Source: an uncultured Bacteroidales bacterium
GTDB lineage: Bacteria; Bacteroidota; Bacteroidia; Bacteroidales; Bacteroidaceae
DNA: 64,000 nucleotides
Direction: 5' to 3'
NCBI GenBank assembly: GCA_902775375.1
Contig: CACYLU010000005.1
Coordinates: forward strand, 1 to 64,000
In this document: positions 1 through 9,130 of the stretch, one piece after another
Layout: each line of letters starts with the position of its first letter
Numbering within the stretch: the stretch's first letter is position 1
Program-made: the position numbers and the translations under genes
The notes under the pieces: generated by a model
The model's database searches: none
Seen by the model: the letters and a program-made list of their open reading frames with translations, nothing else
What the model was told of the DNA's origin: nothing

Positions 1-2
1 CC

Positions 3-89
3 TATAATGTGCCCTGTGCCATAGAGGGCGTTCTCCGAACGGAACACATAACATGCCTTTCCAAAGAGGAATGGCAGTCTGTCAGATAA
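3..89 (+). other. possible 3' end of a truncated reading frame
   Basis: A frame open from the window edge gives 28 residues and ends at a TAA at 87-89. I do not recognise the protein and the stretch is too short to separate from chance. It could be the C-terminus of a gene lying left of the window. No terminator is visible before the tRNA-Phe promoter. Confidence 0.2.
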
Positions 90-150
90 CTTCAAGTTTG
101 TACATATAGAAACACTTTTGTAAAAAGGGAGAAAAATTTCGCCAGAAAGT

Positions 151-181
151 TTTGCAGATTCAAAAAAAAGTAATACCTTTG
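151..181 (+). promoter_or_regulatory. Bacteroidetes-type promoter of tRNA-Phe
   Basis: TTTG at 151-154 and TACCTTTG at 174-181, separated by 19 bp, match the -33/-7 elements of the Bacteroidetes housekeeping sigma factor. The tRNA starts 36 bp downstream. Confidence 0.8.
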
Positions 182-216
182 CAGCCGTTATCAGAAAACG
201 ATAGCAAAAAAATGAT

Positions 217-289
217 GGTGTCATAGCTCAGTTGGTAGAGCAAAGGACTGAAAATCCTTGTGTCCCCGGTTCGATTCCTGGTGACACCA
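217..289 (+). tRNA. tRNA-Phe (anticodon GAA)
   Basis: A complete cloverleaf of 73 nt can be folded. The acceptor GGTGTCA pairs with TGACACC and A289 is the discriminator. The anticodon stem AAGGA/TCCTT encloses the loop CTGAAAA, so the anticodon is GAA. The T-loop TTCGATT is canonical. CCA is not encoded. A promoter lies just upstream and a hairpin terminator follows. Confidence 0.97.
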
Positions 290-322
290 CTCCCAAAAAG
301 AGTATTAGTTTGCAAATAAAAT

Positions 323-357
323 CCTTGGACGTCGAAAGAAGTCCAGGGTTTTTATTT
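323..357 (+). terminator. terminator after tRNA-Phe
   Basis: CCTTGGAC pairs with GTCCAGGG (one G-U pair) around a short A-rich loop, and the T-rich tract TTTTTATTTTAT follows. It is placed to end the tRNA-Phe transcript. Confidence 0.75.
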
Positions 358-413
358 TATGGTATACACCTTCACCAAATGAATGTAGCGTACAAAGAAA
401 ACTGCAACAGTAG

Positions 414-536
414 GATTCCGATGGATTGACTTTGTCCATCGCTGACTCTGCAACGGGAAGATTCCGATGGATTGACTTTGTCCATCGCTGACTCTGCAAC
501 GGGAAGATTCCGATGGATTGACTTTGTCCATCGCTG
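414..536. repeat. 46-bp tandem repeat, about 2.7 copies
   Basis: Units start at 414, 460 and 506 with an exact 46-bp period. The third copy matches through 536 and then diverges. Each unit contains the perfect 7-bp stem CGATGGA/TCCATCG around a 9-nt loop, so the array would form three equal hairpins. Each unit opens with GATTCCGATG, the same ten bases that end the neighbouring tRNA-Arg gene at 620-629. No spacers differ between units, so this is not a CRISPR. Confidence 0.9.
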
Positions 537-561
537 CCCAGCCACGGGCCATCTAACAAGC

Positions 562-606
562 AAAAAAAATAGGGAAACATCTGAAAGCGAACTTTCATGT
601 TTCCCT
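562..606 (-). terminator. terminator after tRNA-Arg (minus strand)
   Basis: AGGGAAACAT pairs with ATGTTTCCCT and GAAAG with CTTTC, with a small bulge. On the minus strand the hairpin is followed by ATTTTTTTTG, a good U-tract. Confidence 0.8.
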
Positions 607-618
607 AATATTTTCTTG

Positions 619-692
619 TGATTCCGATGCGATTCGAACGCATGACCCACAGCTTAGAAGGCTGTTGCTCTATCCAGCTGAGCTACGGAACC
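619..692 (-). tRNA. tRNA-Arg (anticodon TCT)
   Basis: On the minus strand GGTTCCG pairs with CGGAATC (one G-U), the D-arm is AGCTCAGCTGGATAGAGC, and the anticodon stem ACAGC/GCTGT encloses CTTCTAA, giving anticodon TCT (reads AGA). The T-arm GCGTTCGAATCGC is canonical and the discriminator is A (T619 on plus). Length is 74 nt and CCA is not encoded. Confidence 0.97.
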
Positions 693-727
693 TACACTTT
701 GAAATCCATACATTGAAATTTCGGCTG

Positions 728-758
728 CAAAGGTAATGCTTTTTATCCTAACTTCAAA
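728..758 (-). promoter_or_regulatory. promoter of tRNA-Arg
   Basis: On the minus strand TTTG (755-758) and TACCTTTG (728-735) are separated by 19 bp and precede the tRNA by about 35 bp. Confidence 0.75.
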
Positions 759-846
759 CTTTATATCAATATTTTTTCGGATAAGATGCCAACGTAATGA
801 TTTATTGTTTACCTTTACACCAAAGAACAATAATAATATTTGAACT

Positions 847-1557
847 ATGAAAAACAATTTCTATTCAACCATCATGTGCGCCTTAGTGGGCATAATGATG
901 ACAATGGCTAATCTACCTGCATTCTCACAGAGTATTGATGTCAATGATCTGAGAACGTGGGCTAACTATGAGCGCTATGCCGAAGCCAACAAAAACGTGG
1001 GCTCCCCTATCGCAGTATTTATGGGCAACTCCATTACCGACAACTGGGCTCGTATGCATGAGGCTTTCTTTACGGAAAACAATTTCGTGGGTCGTGGCAT
1101 CAGTGGACAGGTTACAGCTCAAATGTTGGTGCGCTTCCGTCCTGACGTGTTGAACCTTCATCCAAAAGTAGTGGTAATTCTGGCTGGTACTAACGATATT
1201 GCACGCAACGATAAATATGTGCCTGTAGAGCACATTGCCGGCAATATCATTTCAATGGTGGAACTGGCACAGGCTCATGGCATCAAACCTATCATCCTGA
1301 GCATATTGCCTGCTGCTGAGTATCCTTGGAGAAAAGAGATTACCGACTCTACACAGCAGATTCTGCAAATCAATGCAATGCTGGAAAGCTATGCCAAACT
1401 GAATGGTGTAAGCTATATCGACTTGTTCAATATCATGAAAGATGAGAACCAGGCCTTACCCAAGAAGTTATCACCTGATGGAGTACACCCCAACTTGGAG
1501 GGCTATGCCATTATGGAACCTATCGTGAAGGCTGAGATCTTAAGACTGGCCAAATAA
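847..1557 (+). CDS. secreted SGNH/GDSL-family hydrolase
   Basis: A 236-residue esterase or acetylhydrolase of the SGNH superfamily, exported by an N-terminal signal peptide (about residues 1-28, ending AFSQ). Block I reads GNSITD with nucleophile Ser62, block II is the Gly in GRGISGQ, block III is GTND at 114-117, and block V is DGVHP with Asp211 and His214. Length and block order fit the platelet-activating-factor acetylhydrolase-like branch that often removes acetyl groups from carbohydrates in gut Bacteroidetes. The natural substrate is not evident. It is a single gene with a weak promoter (TACCTTTA at 810-817), ending at a terminator shared with the convergent gene. Confidence 0.9.
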   Translation: MKNNFYSTIMCALVGIMMTMANLPAFSQSIDVNDLRTWANYERYAEANKNVGSPIAVFMGNSITDNWARMHEAFFTENNFVGRGISGQVTAQMLVRFRPDVLNLHPKVVVILAGTNDIARNDKYVPVEHIAGNIISMVELAQAHGIKPIILSILPAAEYPWRKEITDSTQQILQINAMLESYAKLNGVSYIDLFNIMKDENQALPKKLSPDGVHPNLEGYAIMEPIVKAEILRLAK

Positions 1558-1580
1558 GATACCGTTAATTATAGATATAT

Positions 1581-1610
1581 AATAAAGGCTGCAGAAATGC
1601 AGCCTTTATT
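1581..1610. terminator. bidirectional terminator between convergent genes
   Basis: A perfect 13-bp stem AATAAAGGCTGCA/TGCAGCCTTTATT with a GAAA loop sits between the stop of the hydrolase (1557) and the stop of the convergent barrel gene (1612). Confidence 0.85.
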
Positions 1611-1611
1611 G

Positions 1612-3996
1612 TTAGAACTTATAGTACAAACTCAACAAGACATTCCGGGGACGGATATCGTAAGAAGAAAATGACTTGGAAAACATGTCAGTATCTTCGA
1701 TGGTGAGGTTATAGCTTTTCTGATTCAGGATATTCTTTGCCGACAAGATGAGTTGCAAATTGTCGGTAAGGTTGTATTCAGCTTTGCAATCAAACAACAC
1801 CAGGTTCTTAGTCAGGTCATCTGAAAATTCTGTATGGTAATGTTCGCCCAAAATACTAAAGTTGAATTTATTCCAAGGAGAGAAAATCATCTCGAGCGAG
1901 TGATTGTAGTCATGGAAAACAAATGCAGCTGAACTATCGTCCATTTCTGTACTATGCCTTGAATATTGTAGCTTATATACCACATTCCACCAAGAGTTCA
2001 GACGCCCATTAATATATGGCGAAATATTGAGCATCCGGCTTTTGAAAGGCAATGTAACCCCATTACGCTCAACATCACTATCCAGCAGAGAGGATGCCAC
2101 TTTTACCCCCACCATACCTTTCAATGCTTCAAAACCCTTGCTGATGTCGATACTGGCATCATAGCTCTTTTCATCGCCTTCATCGTCAGTATATTTGTTG
2201 ACTACATATTGAGTATCAAGATCCATTACCTCACCCCAGTATTCTTTCGTGCCCCAATAGCCCAAATTAGCGGTCACGAAAAAGGAACTCTTGGGCCAAC
2301 TGAAGCTGGCTGTGAGCTGAGCATAGGTAGATTTGCTGCCATTAAAACCTGTATAGCCTTCATTAAGGGTTCTGAAATCACTGAACACCATGCCGTTATA
2401 AATATTCATGCGGGGATGTTCGTTATCATAGACAGCTGCTTCAAGATTGAGCGAAAGGAATTGAAAGGGTATATAGGTAAGTGTCAGCTCTGGTGAAAAA
2501 AAGTTTTTAGACTTATGCTGCTTGGAATGATTCATCAGGTCTCTCAATGCATAGCGCGAAAAACTGAGGGGAAGTCTGAGTGTAGCCTGTAATTGGTCGG
2601 ATATATAAGTCAGCGATGCGCCAGCATAAACGTCAAACGCATTGAAGCGCGACTTTACATCCGGCAATTCGTAATCAACCAAATCTAGCATATCGGCTTT
2701 GAGCTGACGCAGATTGCCTGAAAGTCCGGCATCGAGCGAAAAAGTAAGATGGTTGCTGATGCGCCTGTCTAACATGACTTTAGTTTCAGCATAGGCTGAA
2801 TAGGAACTGATTTCCTGACGGATAACACCTTCAAGCTCTTTCGAAACGGTGAGGTTTTGCGGACGCGAATAGAGGCCGGCATTGGCACCTATGGTCAGCA
2901 CATTCTCCCCCAACGGCAATTTATACTGGAAATTGTTCTTCAATAGCAGTGGATGGTTGGTTCCATCCATCGTATTGGGAGCAGAGCCAGTTACAACAGT
3001 GTGGGTATCATACCACTGGGTGGCAAAACTCAAATTATTGCGCAAGAAATGCTTGTCAGTATTGGAGAGTAATACAATATCGGCCTGAATGTCGTTCTGG
3101 TGGTTCTTGGCTTGCTCGGTAGAAAGATAATCGATAGTTTGACCACCATCCATATAATAAGTGGTTTCCGAACTGTTGAAAGCAGTAAGACGATCGGAAT
3201 GAAAGAGAAGTTGGAAATTCAGTTGATAGTCGTTCTTTAGCTGCACTGTAGTTCCAAGATTGAATAGCCCACTGCGATTAAAACGCACTCTGTCGAGCGA
3301 CAAAGGTGCCAAGTCGGGCTCAAGGTCGAGAAAACTCTTGACACTATAGTTAGTGCCACTCAGAGAATACGGGTCATCATCCCAGGCACCTTCCATAGCT
3401 GTTCCGCCAAAGCCCCTAACGGCATTGCCCAAAGTAAGACCTGTATTATCGGTTTGAAACAGCAATGTGGTTTGCCACTTATTACCCATCTTCATGGCTA
3501 TAAGGTCAGTATTGACCAACAACGGGCTCAAACCCAATCCACCTTTAACGGAGCCAAACCACTGGTTAGTTTCTTCATTTTTCAAAACCACATTGATAGC
3601 GGCTGAGTTGCTAAACTGCTTGCCTCGCATCACTTTCATATATACATGGTTCTCGGTAATTTCCAAACGCTCCACATCTTCAGGCTTCATGTTATAGATG
3701 GCAGCATAGTTGCCTTCCAGCACATCTTTACCATTGATATACATACGGTCGATTATCAAGCCATTATATGTATAGGTGCCTTCGTCCATTTCACTCTGTG
3801 AGATACCAGGCATCTTACTCATCACATCTTCTAGTTTTTTGTCGCGAATATCTGTGAAGCTGGCCACATTATAACTTACAGTTCTTTCCAAACCCTGGTC
3901 ACCAACACTGGTTACCATATCTTGGGCTTGCACTGATAATTGACACATTATCAGTAGGAAAAAGCAAGCATATAGGGTCTTCTTAATTAATATCAT
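1612..3996 (-). CDS. outer-membrane TonB-receptor-like beta-barrel protein
   Basis: A 794-residue protein with a signal peptide (about 1-25, ending VQAQ), a plug-like region at about 39-137, then a long region of alternating aromatic and polar strands ending in Phe, as in outer-membrane barrels. The plug contains MYINGKDVLEGNYAAIYNMKPEDVERLEI, a segment typical of SusC/FecA-like plugs (shown only as a family hallmark). It lacks the N-terminal carboxypeptidase-like domain of SusC proteins and has no SusD partner, so it belongs to the outer-membrane beta-barrel family related to TonB-dependent receptors. Substrate unknown. It is a single gene read leftward, separated by about 260 bp... of coding-free-to-amylase spacing of only 48 bp from the next gene. 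Confidence 0.75.
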   Translation of the reverse strand: MILIKKTLYACFFLLIMCQLSVQAQDMVTSVGDQGLERTVSYNVASFTDIRDKKLEDVMSKMPGISQSEMDEGTYTYNGLIIDRMYINGKDVLEGNYAAIYNMKPEDVERLEITENHVYMKVMRGKQFSNSAAINVVLKNEETNQWFGSVKGGLGLSPLLVNTDLIAMKMGNKWQTTLLFQTDNTGLTLGNAVRGFGGTAMEGAWDDDPYSLSGTNYSVKSFLDLEPDLAPLSLDRVRFNRSGLFNLGTTVQLKNDYQLNFQLLFHSDRLTAFNSSETTYYMDGGQTIDYLSTEQAKNHQNDIQADIVLLSNTDKHFLRNNLSFATQWYDTHTVVTGSAPNTMDGTNHPLLLKNNFQYKLPLGENVLTIGANAGLYSRPQNLTVSKELEGVIRQEISSYSAYAETKVMLDRRISNHLTFSLDAGLSGNLRQLKADMLDLVDYELPDVKSRFNAFDVYAGASLTYISDQLQATLRLPLSFSRYALRDLMNHSKQHKSKNFFSPELTLTYIPFQFLSLNLEAAVYDNEHPRMNIYNGMVFSDFRTLNEGYTGFNGSKSTYAQLTASFSWPKSSFFVTANLGYWGTKEYWGEVMDLDTQYVVNKYTDDEGDEKSYDASIDISKGFEALKGMVGVKVASSLLDSDVERNGVTLPFKSRMLNISPYINGRLNSWWNVVYKLQYSRHSTEMDDSSAAFVFHDYNHSLEMIFSPWNKFNFSILGEHYHTEFSDDLTKNLVLFDCKAEYNLTDNLQLILSAKNILNQKSYNLTIEDTDMFSKSFSSYDIRPRNVLLSLYYKF

Positions 3997-4044
3997 TAAT
4001 CTATATAAAATCTGTTTTGGGTGTGCAAAGGAAGTAAAAATGAT

Positions 4045-5733
4045 CTACATTATTATTTTCAATAGTTTGGCGCTATAGCCTGGCACTATCAAATCTGTAG
4101 CATGGCGAGGAGAGAAATTGATGATTTCTGTCTTGCCCGTAAGCAACTCCTGCGTCTTGACACCATCCATCTCTGGCAGATGGAAATAGTCGAAAAGATG
4201 GATAGGCAGATTCACTGCAATATCAGCAGGATCAGCATCGAAATTCACCACGATAAAAATGAGTTCTTTATTGGCCTTGCGAACAAAAGAGAACTGACGA
4301 TGTTCGTTATAGCGCCACCCGCCTATATTGGCATAAGTAAGGTCGAAGAATTGTCCCTCGCGTAGGGCTGCTTCGCTATTACAGAGGTTCAGTATCTTTG
4401 AATATGTCTTAAGCAACGTCTTCTCAACGCGATTCAACTTTTTCCCATCGAAGGTTCCTTGGTTATACCAGCGTCGTAAAGTATCAGGGCTCCAATAGTC
4501 GAAGATGGTGGTACGACCGTCTTTGCCACTGAAACCTTCCTCGTCCATGCCTGCCTCACCTAGCTCCTGACCTGCATAGATCATCATGGGATTAGTATTC
4601 AGGCAAGCCGATACTACCAAAGCAGGAATGGCTTTGCGAGGATCACAAGCAAAGAAGCTGGAGGCGATGCGTAACTCATCGTGGTTTTCAAGGAAATTGA
4701 GCATGTGGTCTTGTATATCACCAACACTTTGCCAACACTGACTAATAGCTGCAGCAGACTGGCGACCTTGAATAACAGCGAAAAGGGTATCGTACAATCC
4801 TACCTTATCATATAAATAATCGAAATGCCCACGATGGATATAGTCGCGATATTGTCCTGGGTTATATACCTCGGCTATGAATTCGATATCAGGATGCAGG
4901 GCTTTCACCTGAGGTATTGCCCATTCCCAAAACTCTACAGGTACCATTTCTGCCATATCGCAGCGAAAACCATCTATATTCTTGTTAGCCCAGAACTGCA
5001 AAATGTGCAACATTTTATGCCAAGTATCTGGAACTGGATTGAAATATCTTTGCCAACCATTTTGGTAATCTATGCCATAGTTTAGCTTTATAGTTTCATA
5101 CCAGTCATTCTTACCAGGATAGGCATCAAATTTATCATTTCCAGTTGCTTTAGCAGGATATTCATGATAAGGCAAAGATGCATCTTGCTGCATATCGAAC
5201 TGTCCTTGCAACTCTGTACGTGGGATGTAATAGAAATTATTGGTGGGATTAAAGGCAAAGTCGGTATTATCTGTTTCACCCAGTTGCTTCTCACCAATAG
5301 GGAGCTGGTCGCTATGATACTGTCTCGCCACATGATTGGGGACAAAGTCCATGATCATCTTCAACCCTACATGATGGGTACGTTCAACCAATGATTCAAA
5401 TTCAAGCATTCGCCCAGGCACATCCATCGCCAAATCGGGGTCAATATCGTAATAGTCCTTGATGGCATATGGAGAGCCAGCCTTGCCTTTCACCACAGCA
5501 GGGTGATCTGGCTGAATACCATATCGAGAATAGTCAGTTTGTGTAGCATGTTCAATGACTCCTGTGTACCAAATATGTGTAGCACCTAATTCTTTGATTT
5601 TCTGCAAAGCAAGAGGTGTAAAGTTAGCCAACTTACCACATCCATTCTGACGGATGGTACCATTCTTCACACAACGTTCATTTATGTTTCCAAACAATCG
5701 GGGCAATACCTGATATATTATCTTTTTCATCAT
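4045..5733 (-). CDS. GH13 alpha-amylase-family glycoside hydrolase
   Basis: A 562-residue enzyme acting on alpha-glucans or maltooligosaccharides. The (beta/alpha)8 barrel has DFVPNH at 129-134 (region I), GFRCDMAE with nucleophile Asp259 (region II), IAEVY with acid/base Glu288 (region III) and ENHDE with Asp352 (region IV). The C-terminal 100 or so residues look like the usual beta-sandwich. No signal peptide is seen, so it is probably cytoplasmic and works on imported oligosaccharides or glycogen. It starts 4 bp after the stop of the patatin-like gene and is probably co-transcribed with it. Confidence 0.9.
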   Translation of the reverse strand: MMKKIIYQVLPRLFGNINERCVKNGTIRQNGCGKLANFTPLALQKIKELGATHIWYTGVIEHATQTDYSRYGIQPDHPAVVKGKAGSPYAIKDYYDIDPDLAMDVPGRMLEFESLVERTHHVGLKMIMDFVPNHVARQYHSDQLPIGEKQLGETDNTDFAFNPTNNFYYIPRTELQGQFDMQQDASLPYHEYPAKATGNDKFDAYPGKNDWYETIKLNYGIDYQNGWQRYFNPVPDTWHKMLHILQFWANKNIDGFRCDMAEMVPVEFWEWAIPQVKALHPDIEFIAEVYNPGQYRDYIHRGHFDYLYDKVGLYDTLFAVIQGRQSAAAISQCWQSVGDIQDHMLNFLENHDELRIASSFFACDPRKAIPALVVSACLNTNPMMIYAGQELGEAGMDEEGFSGKDGRTTIFDYWSPDTLRRWYNQGTFDGKKLNRVEKTLLKTYSKILNLCNSEAALREGQFFDLTYANIGGWRYNEHRQFSFVRKANKELIFIVVNFDADPADIAVNLPIHLFDYFHLPEMDGVKTQELLTGKTEIINFSPRHATDLIVPGYSAKLLKIIM

Positions 5734-5737
5734 GTAC

Positions 5738-6499
5738 TCATTTATTATCTAAAACTTCTTTTGCTTTTTCGTAGCCCGCTTTAAAAATTTCTCGAGACTT
5801 ATCAAGATCCATGTTACTGTAACCAGACAAATTGACAGGCTCAATCAAAACGTCAGCCATCTCTCGCTCAGCCACAGTATTAGAACGGAAGATGAACTGA
5901 TAGCTACGTTCTGCAATATTTATGATGTTTAACTTATATTCGGGGGTCAACATCGGACTGACGTTGATGGCATAAATACGCTGACAATCATCACGAATGG
6001 GAGAAACGGGCAGATTCATCAAAACGCCACCATCTACATAATGTGTACCATCAATTGTGATGGGAGAAAAGAGTACTGGCATGCTACAAGAAGCCGCCAC
6101 ACACTGGGCTATATCACCACTACGGAAAAAAACAGATTTACCATGATCAAGATCTGTTGCTGTGATAACCATTGGCACAGGCAATAGTTCTATGCGCTCA
6201 CGTTTTAGATGTGACCTAAGGAAATCTTGCAATTCATCAAGTTCTAAGAACCCTGTAGTAGGCAAAACAGGCTTGGTAAAGTCAGTAAATGTCAATCCAT
6301 CAAAAAACTCCAACACCTGATAGGGCTCGTTACCATCAGCATAGAGGACACCCACCAGCGAACCAGCACTGGTACTGCTAATAATTTGCGGACGTATATC
6401 ACGTTCAATCAATGCCTGAATGGCACCAAGATGAGCAAAACCTTTGATGAAGCCTCCACTCAACACAAAACCTGTATGATATTTCTTGCTTACACCCAC
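5738..6499 (-). CDS. patatin-like phospholipase (RssA-type)
   Basis: A 253-residue serine lipid acyl hydrolase. The oxyanion-hole glycine-rich stretch SGGFIKGFAHLG is at 14-25, the nucleophile elbow is STSAG with Ser44, and the dyad aspartate is Asp156 in DGG. The elbow usually reads GxSxG; here the first Gly is Ser42. No signal peptide or barrel domain is present, so it is a short cytoplasmic form rather than a PlpD-like exported one. It is first in a two-gene unit with the amylase and divergent from pheT. Confidence 0.85.
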   Translation of the reverse strand: MGVSKKYHTGFVLSGGFIKGFAHLGAIQALIERDIRPQIISSTSAGSLVGVLYADGNEPYQVLEFFDGLTFTDFTKPVLPTTGFLELDELQDFLRSHLKRERIELLPVPMVITATDLDHGKSVFFRSGDIAQCVAASCSMPVLFSPITIDGTHYVDGGVLMNLPVSPIRDDCQRIYAINVSPMLTPEYKLNIINIAERSYQFIFRSNTVAEREMADVLIEPVNLSGYSNMDLDKSREIFKAGYEKAKEVLDNK

Positions 6500-6582
6500 C
6501 TTAATAAATGTTTATCGATTGTTTGCCCTGCGAAATTAATCAAATTATTGCGATTTATATGTCTCTTTCAGAAAAAATATGC

Positions 6583-6590
6583 TAACTTTG
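6583..6590 (+). promoter_or_regulatory. -7 element upstream of pheT
   Basis: TAACTTTG matches the Bacteroidetes -7 consensus and lies 35 bp before the pheT start. No clear TTTG is seen at the -33 position. Confidence 0.55.
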
Positions 6591-6625
6591 CATGATTTTA
6601 TGAGGAAACTAAAATTATCAATGAT

Positions 6626-9088
6626 ATGAATATCTCTTATAATTGGCTAAAAAAGTTTATAGATTTTGACTTAAGCCCATTAGAACTGGCTGATGCTCTG
6701 ACCTCTATAGGCTTGGAAGTGGGTGGTGTTGAAGAAATTCAAGCCATAAAAGGTGGGTTGGAAGGACTTGTTATTGGCGAAGTGCTGACTTGCGAACCCC
6801 ATCCTAACTCTGACCACATGCATGTAACCAATGTGAACTTAGGGACTGGTGAGCCTGTACAAATTGTCTGCGGTGCACCCAATGTGGCTGCAGGACAGAA
6901 AGTAATAGTGGCTACCATCGGGACTAAGCTGTATGACGGCGACGACTGCTTCACTATCAAGAAATCTAAACTAAGAGGCATTGAATCATGTGGTATGATT
7001 TGTGCCGAAGACGAAATCGGTATAGGCACTGACCACTCGGGTATCATCGTATTACCAGACGATGCTGTAGTGGGCATGCCAGCCAAAGAATATTACAACA
7101 TCAAAAGTGACTATGTTTTAGAGGTGGACATCACTCCTAACAGAGCAGATGCTTGTTCACATTACGGTGTAGCACGCGACCTTTATGCATATTTAACACA
7201 GCGTGGCATTCAGACATCATTACACAAGCCTAGTGTTGATGATTTCAAAGTGGACAACCACGACCTCGACATCAATGTAACCATTGTTAACAGCGAGGCA
7301 TGTCCACGATATGCAGGCATCACTATCAAAGGCGTTACTGTAAAGGAAAGCCCAGAGTGGTTACAGAATGACCTTCGCATGATAGGCCTGCGTCCTATCA
7401 ATAATATTGTAGATATCACTAACTACATATTGTTTGCTTACGGACATCCCATGCATTGCTTTGATGCCGACAAGATTAAAGGTAATCAAGTGATAGTAAA
7501 ATGTATGCCTGAAGGTACACCCTTTGTTACATTGGATGGCGTAGAGCGTAAGTTAAGTTCTCGTGACTTAATGATTTGCAATGCTGAAGAGCCTATGTGT
7601 ATTGGTGGTGTATTTGGAGGTTTGGAGTCTGGAACTACTGAAGAAACTAAAAATGTTTTCTTGGAAAGTGCCTACTTCCACCCTACATGGATTCGCAAGA
7701 CTGCTCGTCGCCACGGGCTGAGCACTGATGCTTCTTTCCGCTACGAGCGTGGCATTGACCCCAACAACACTATCTACATTTTGAAGTTAGCTGCCATGAT
7801 GGTGAAAGAGTTGGCTGGAGGTGAGATTTCTTCTGAAATCAAGGATGTATCTTGCAAGGATTTCCCACCGTTCCGTGTAGAACTGACTTATCAGCGTGTG
7901 AACGAATTGATTGGCAAGAACATTCCTGTTGAGGCAGTGAAGAGCATCGTGAAGAGTTTGGAAATGGACATAGTGGCAGAGACCGCAGAAGGGCTGACAC
8001 TCGATGTTCCTCAGTATCGTGTAGATGTTCAGCGCGACTGTGACGTGATTGAAGATATCCTTCGCATTTATGGATATAATAATGTGGAGATACCTACTAC
8101 ATTGAAATCAAGTTTGGTGGCTGAGACTGAAACAGACAAGTCGAATAAGTTGCAGAACTTGGTGGCTGAACAGCTAGTGGGTGCCGGATTTAATGAAATC
8201 ATGAACAACTCATTGACGAAGGCCGCTTATTATGATGATCTGACATCATATCCTGCCAAGAATCTGGTAAGACTGATGAACCCACTGAGCAGTGACTTGA
8301 ATGTAATGAGAGAATCTTTACTGTTTGGCGGCTTGGAAACTATCGCACGCAATGCGAATCATAAGAACCCTGACCTGAAACTGTTTGAGTTTGGCAATTG
8401 CTATTACTATCGTGAGGAGAAGCGAAATGAAGAAAAGGCACTGGCCCCCTACTCTGAAAGCTATCACCTGGCTTTGTGGCTAACAGGTAAGGACAAACAA
8501 GGATCATGGATACATGCCGATGAAGATAACAATGTTTATATGCTGAAAGCATATGTGGAAAATATACTGGGCAGAGTAGGATTGCATATGCGTGACCTCA
8601 CCATTGAGAACCTGAGTACAGACATCTACGCTTCTGCTGTCGTTATCAAGACTCAAGGAGGCAAGCGTTTGGCTATGATTGGCACAGTTACTCGCAAGCT
8701 GCTTAAGCAATTTGACATTGACAATGCGGTATATTTTGCCGATATTAACTGGATTGAAGTGATGCGGAGCATCCGTTCTTTGAAAGTTAGCTTCAAAGAA
8801 TTACCTAAGTTCCCTGCTGTTCGTAGAGATTTGGCTTTGTTGGTTGAAAAGAACGTACAGTTTGCCCAGATTGAGAAATTGGTATTTGACGCAGATCGCA
8901 AACTGGTAAAGTCTGTTAACCTGTTTGATGTATATGAAGGCAAGCACCTGGAGGCAGGCAAAAAATCGTATGCTATCAGCATTACTTTGCAAGATGAGAA
9001 TCAGACACTGAACGACAAGGTCATTGACAAGGTAATGCAGAAGATCATCAAGAGCCTAGAAGAAAGAGCAGGAGCGAGATTAAGATAA
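6626..9088 (+). CDS. pheT: phenylalanine--tRNA ligase beta subunit
   Basis: The beta chain of the (alpha-beta)2 enzyme that charges tRNA-Phe. The 820 residues carry, in order, the EMAP-like tRNA-binding domain (about 40-150), the B3/B4 editing region, the B5 domain, the catalytic-like core and the C-terminal anticodon-binding FDX-ACB domain (about 727-820, PKFPAVRRDLALL). The length is normal for Bacteroidetes. pheS is not adjacent. The gene lies 42 bp ahead of the YebC-family gene on the same strand, so co-transcription is likely. Confidence 0.97.
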   Translation: MNISYNWLKKFIDFDLSPLELADALTSIGLEVGGVEEIQAIKGGLEGLVIGEVLTCEPHPNSDHMHVTNVNLGTGEPVQIVCGAPNVAAGQKVIVATIGTKLYDGDDCFTIKKSKLRGIESCGMICAEDEIGIGTDHSGIIVLPDDAVVGMPAKEYYNIKSDYVLEVDITPNRADACSHYGVARDLYAYLTQRGIQTSLHKPSVDDFKVDNHDLDINVTIVNSEACPRYAGITIKGVTVKESPEWLQNDLRMIGLRPINNIVDITNYILFAYGHPMHCFDADKIKGNQVIVKCMPEGTPFVTLDGVERKLSSRDLMICNAEEPMCIGGVFGGLESGTTEETKNVFLESAYFHPTWIRKTARRHGLSTDASFRYERGIDPNNTIYILKLAAMMVKELAGGEISSEIKDVSCKDFPPFRVELTYQRVNELIGKNIPVEAVKSIVKSLEMDIVAETAEGLTLDVPQYRVDVQRDCDVIEDILRIYGYNNVEIPTTLKSSLVAETETDKSNKLQNLVAEQLVGAGFNEIMNNSLTKAAYYDDLTSYPAKNLVRLMNPLSSDLNVMRESLLFGGLETIARNANHKNPDLKLFEFGNCYYYREEKRNEEKALAPYSESYHLALWLTGKDKQGSWIHADEDNNVYMLKAYVENILGRVGLHMRDLTIENLSTDIYASAVVIKTQGGKRLAMIGTVTRKLLKQFDIDNAVYFADINWIEVMRSIRSLKVSFKELPKFPAVRRDLALLVEKNVQFAQIEKLVFDADRKLVKSVNLFDVYEGKHLEAGKKSYAISITLQDENQTLNDKVIDKVMQKIIKSLEERAGARLR

Positions 9089-9130
9089 TTGATAAAAGAT
9101 AGTATTTTATAATTAAAACATATTAAACCA

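Noticed and set aside
232-429. 65-codon frame starting in tRNA-Phe
   Set aside because: It overlaps the tRNA and its terminator and is a chance frame.
414-536. CRISPR array
   Set aside because: The 46-bp units are contiguous with no unique spacers, there are only about 2.7 copies and no cas genes are near.
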